64,000 bases of DNA from CAYLHF01 sp964383365. Its GTDB lineage: Bacteria; Bacteroidota; Rhodothermia; Rhodothermales; UBA10348. This document shows, in pieces, positions 63,417-64,000 of this stretch. How positions within the stretch are numbered: position 1 is the stretch's first letter; each line of letters opens with the position of its first letter. The notes beneath the pieces are model-generated. The model did no database searches. It was not told the DNA's origin and was given only the letters and a program-made list of their open reading frames with translations. The stretch covers positions 1 to 64,000 of the forward strand of contig CAYLHF010000006.1 in NCBI GenBank assembly GCA_964383365.1, given 5' to 3'. The position numbers and the translations under genes are program-made.

Positions 63417-63506
63417 GGGATTCTATATTCTACTGGTTCTCTTTCATCAAAGTCTACGTTTTTGGGCCTAAAACGGGGATTGGTCCAAAAATTTGACAGG
63501 CCGGAT

Positions 63507-63534
63507 AAGATACGGATCTCGTACTAATTGTCAA
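63507..63534 (-). promoter_or_regulatory. Predicted rpmH promoter
   Basis: On the minus strand TTGACA (63534-63529), 16 bases, TATCTT (63512-63507). The start would be about 85-90 bases ahead of the rpmH ATG. It lies back to back with the tRNA promoter on the other strand. The -10 is one base off consensus and spacing is one short of ideal. Confidence 0.5.
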
Positions 63535-63543
63535 CGATCAAGG

Positions 63544-63572
63544 TTGACATTCATCGAAAACCAGAGTAATAT
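63544..63572 (+). promoter_or_regulatory. Predicted promoter of tRNA-Gly
   Basis: TTGACA (63544-63549), exactly 17 bases, TAATAT (63567-63572), a near-perfect sigma-70-type promoter. The start would fall near 63579, about six bases before the tRNA. Probably also drives tRNA-Val downstream. Confidence 0.8.
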
Positions 63573-63584
63573 CGGCGCCTGCAA

Positions 63585-63659
63585 GCGGGAATAGCTCAGC
63601 GGTAGAGCATCAGCTTCCCAAGCTGAGGGTCGCGGGTTCAATCCCCGTTTCCCGCTCCA
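63585..63659 (+). tRNA. tRNA-Gly (CCC)
   Basis: The acceptor stem GCGGGAA pairs with TTCCCGC. The D-arm is GCTCAGCGGTAGAGC, the anticodon stem TCAGC/GCTGA with loop TTCCCAA gives anticodon CCC, and the T-loop is TTCAATC. The discriminator T is followed by an encoded CCA (63657-63659). All arms pair. Confidence 0.97.
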
Positions 63660-63724
63660 ACCTGTCCGGGTTGTCACGGACTCGATTCCACCGGCCTGGA
63701 CCGCATCGTTGAGATTTTTCTTCC

Positions 63725-63798
63725 GGGCGATTAGCTCAGCTGGTTAGAGCACCTGCCTTACAAGCAGGGGGTCACTGGTTCGAATCCAGTATCGCCCA
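63725..63798 (+). tRNA. tRNA-Val (TAC)
   Basis: The acceptor GGGCGAT pairs with ATCGCCC. The D-arm has GCTCAGCTGGTTAGAGC, the anticodon stem CCTGC/GCAGG with loop CTTACAA gives anticodon TAC, and the T-loop is TTCGAAT. The discriminator is A63798; CCA is not encoded (CAT follows). The tRNA lies 65 bases after tRNA-Gly and is probably on the same transcript. Confidence 0.97.
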
Positions 63799-63799
63799 C

Positions 63800-63839
63800 A
63801 TAGAGCTTCCTGGTCGCTTTTGCCGCCGGGGAGCTCTAT
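63800..63839 (+). terminator. Hairpin after tRNA-Val
   Basis: ATAGAGCT (63800-63807) pairs perfectly with AGCTCTAT (63832-63839), and three more pairs (one G-T) extend it inward, making an 11-bp stem around an 18-base loop. It starts two bases after the tRNA. The T-tail is poor, so it could be a terminator or a processing structure. From 63840 to the window end I see no gene. Confidence 0.5.
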
Positions 63840-64000
63840 TGGTTTATGGATACTTCGAACCACTTGGTTCACTCACCACCTGTCGATCTACGGCTCCACA
63901 TGCGAAGAGCTGTGGTCTATCCTTCGAATATATGTTAGAAAAAGCCTCTGGCTCACGGGCATCGGAGACCCGGGGAGTTGAATCAATCCAATACCGACCA

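Noticed and set aside
63840..64000. tRNA-linked integration site of a mobile element after tRNA-Val
   Set aside because: No repeat of the tRNA 3' end and no integrase are visible before the window ends.

Overview
The window is a chromosomal segment of a Gram-negative bacterium on the Bacteroidota/Rhodothermota side of the tree. The case rests on several signs: a division and cell-wall (dcw) cluster with no murF, murB or ddl; FtsZ ending in a DVPAFLRK-type tail; a BatA-type N-terminal-domain protein; a UvrA whose first zinc-finger cysteines are replaced (SPVSG); and a likely dcw promoter that fits the TTG / TAnnTTTG pattern of that phylum. MurE carries DNPR, so the peptidoglycan should contain meso-diaminopimelate. 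Base composition is moderate and even. I see no phage, insertion sequence, transposon or CRISPR array. The exact genus cannot be read from the sequence.

Layout. 1-4.9 kb: the 3' part of a TolC-like outer-membrane protein, an MlaC-like lipid-binding protein, a GT8-like glycosyltransferase, and a large unknown protein with a glycosidase-like exodomain and a membrane tail. 5.1-20.4 kb (minus strand): an almost unbroken dcw operon, mraZ-rsmH-ftsL-ftsI-murE-mraY-murD-ftsW-murG-murC-ftsQ-ftsA-ftsZ, with many 4-bp stop/start overlaps, a promoter with MraZ boxes at its head and a strong hairpin behind ftsZ. 20.6-33.6 kb: a divergent LexA-like gene, pyrG, a methyltransferase and two glycosyltransferases, gyrB, a CBS/ACT protein, hflX and a BatA-like protein. 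33.8-51 kb: uvrA, three GT4 glycosyltransferases, an RND/MMPL lipid-type exporter, a DUF3047-like protein, several membrane proteins, a repeat-built beta-propeller, a MaoC hydratase, an M48 lipoprotein protease and recF. 51-63.4 kb: murQ, mfd, a WYL regulator, then the classical origin-type group rpmH-rnpA-yidC-mnmE-mnmG-rsmG. 63.5-64 kb: tRNA-Gly and tRNA-Val.

How the genes work together. The dcw operon makes lipid II precursors and the divisome. The glycosyltransferases, RND exporter and MlaC-like protein suggest work on envelope lipids and polysaccharides. uvrA, recF, mfd, gyrB and the LexA-like gene cover DNA repair and topology. Two perfect parS sites (52.2 and 57.5 kb) mark this as an origin-proximal, ParB-organised domain, although parAB and dnaA are not in the window.

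The most unusual points are: a LexA-family protein that has lost both catalytic residues and the cleavage site; parS sites without parAB, one of them written into the last codons of mnmG; a probable decayed yidD between rnpA and yidC; a coupled HTTM-like/small-anchor pair; and a six-blade propeller made of near-identical repeats.
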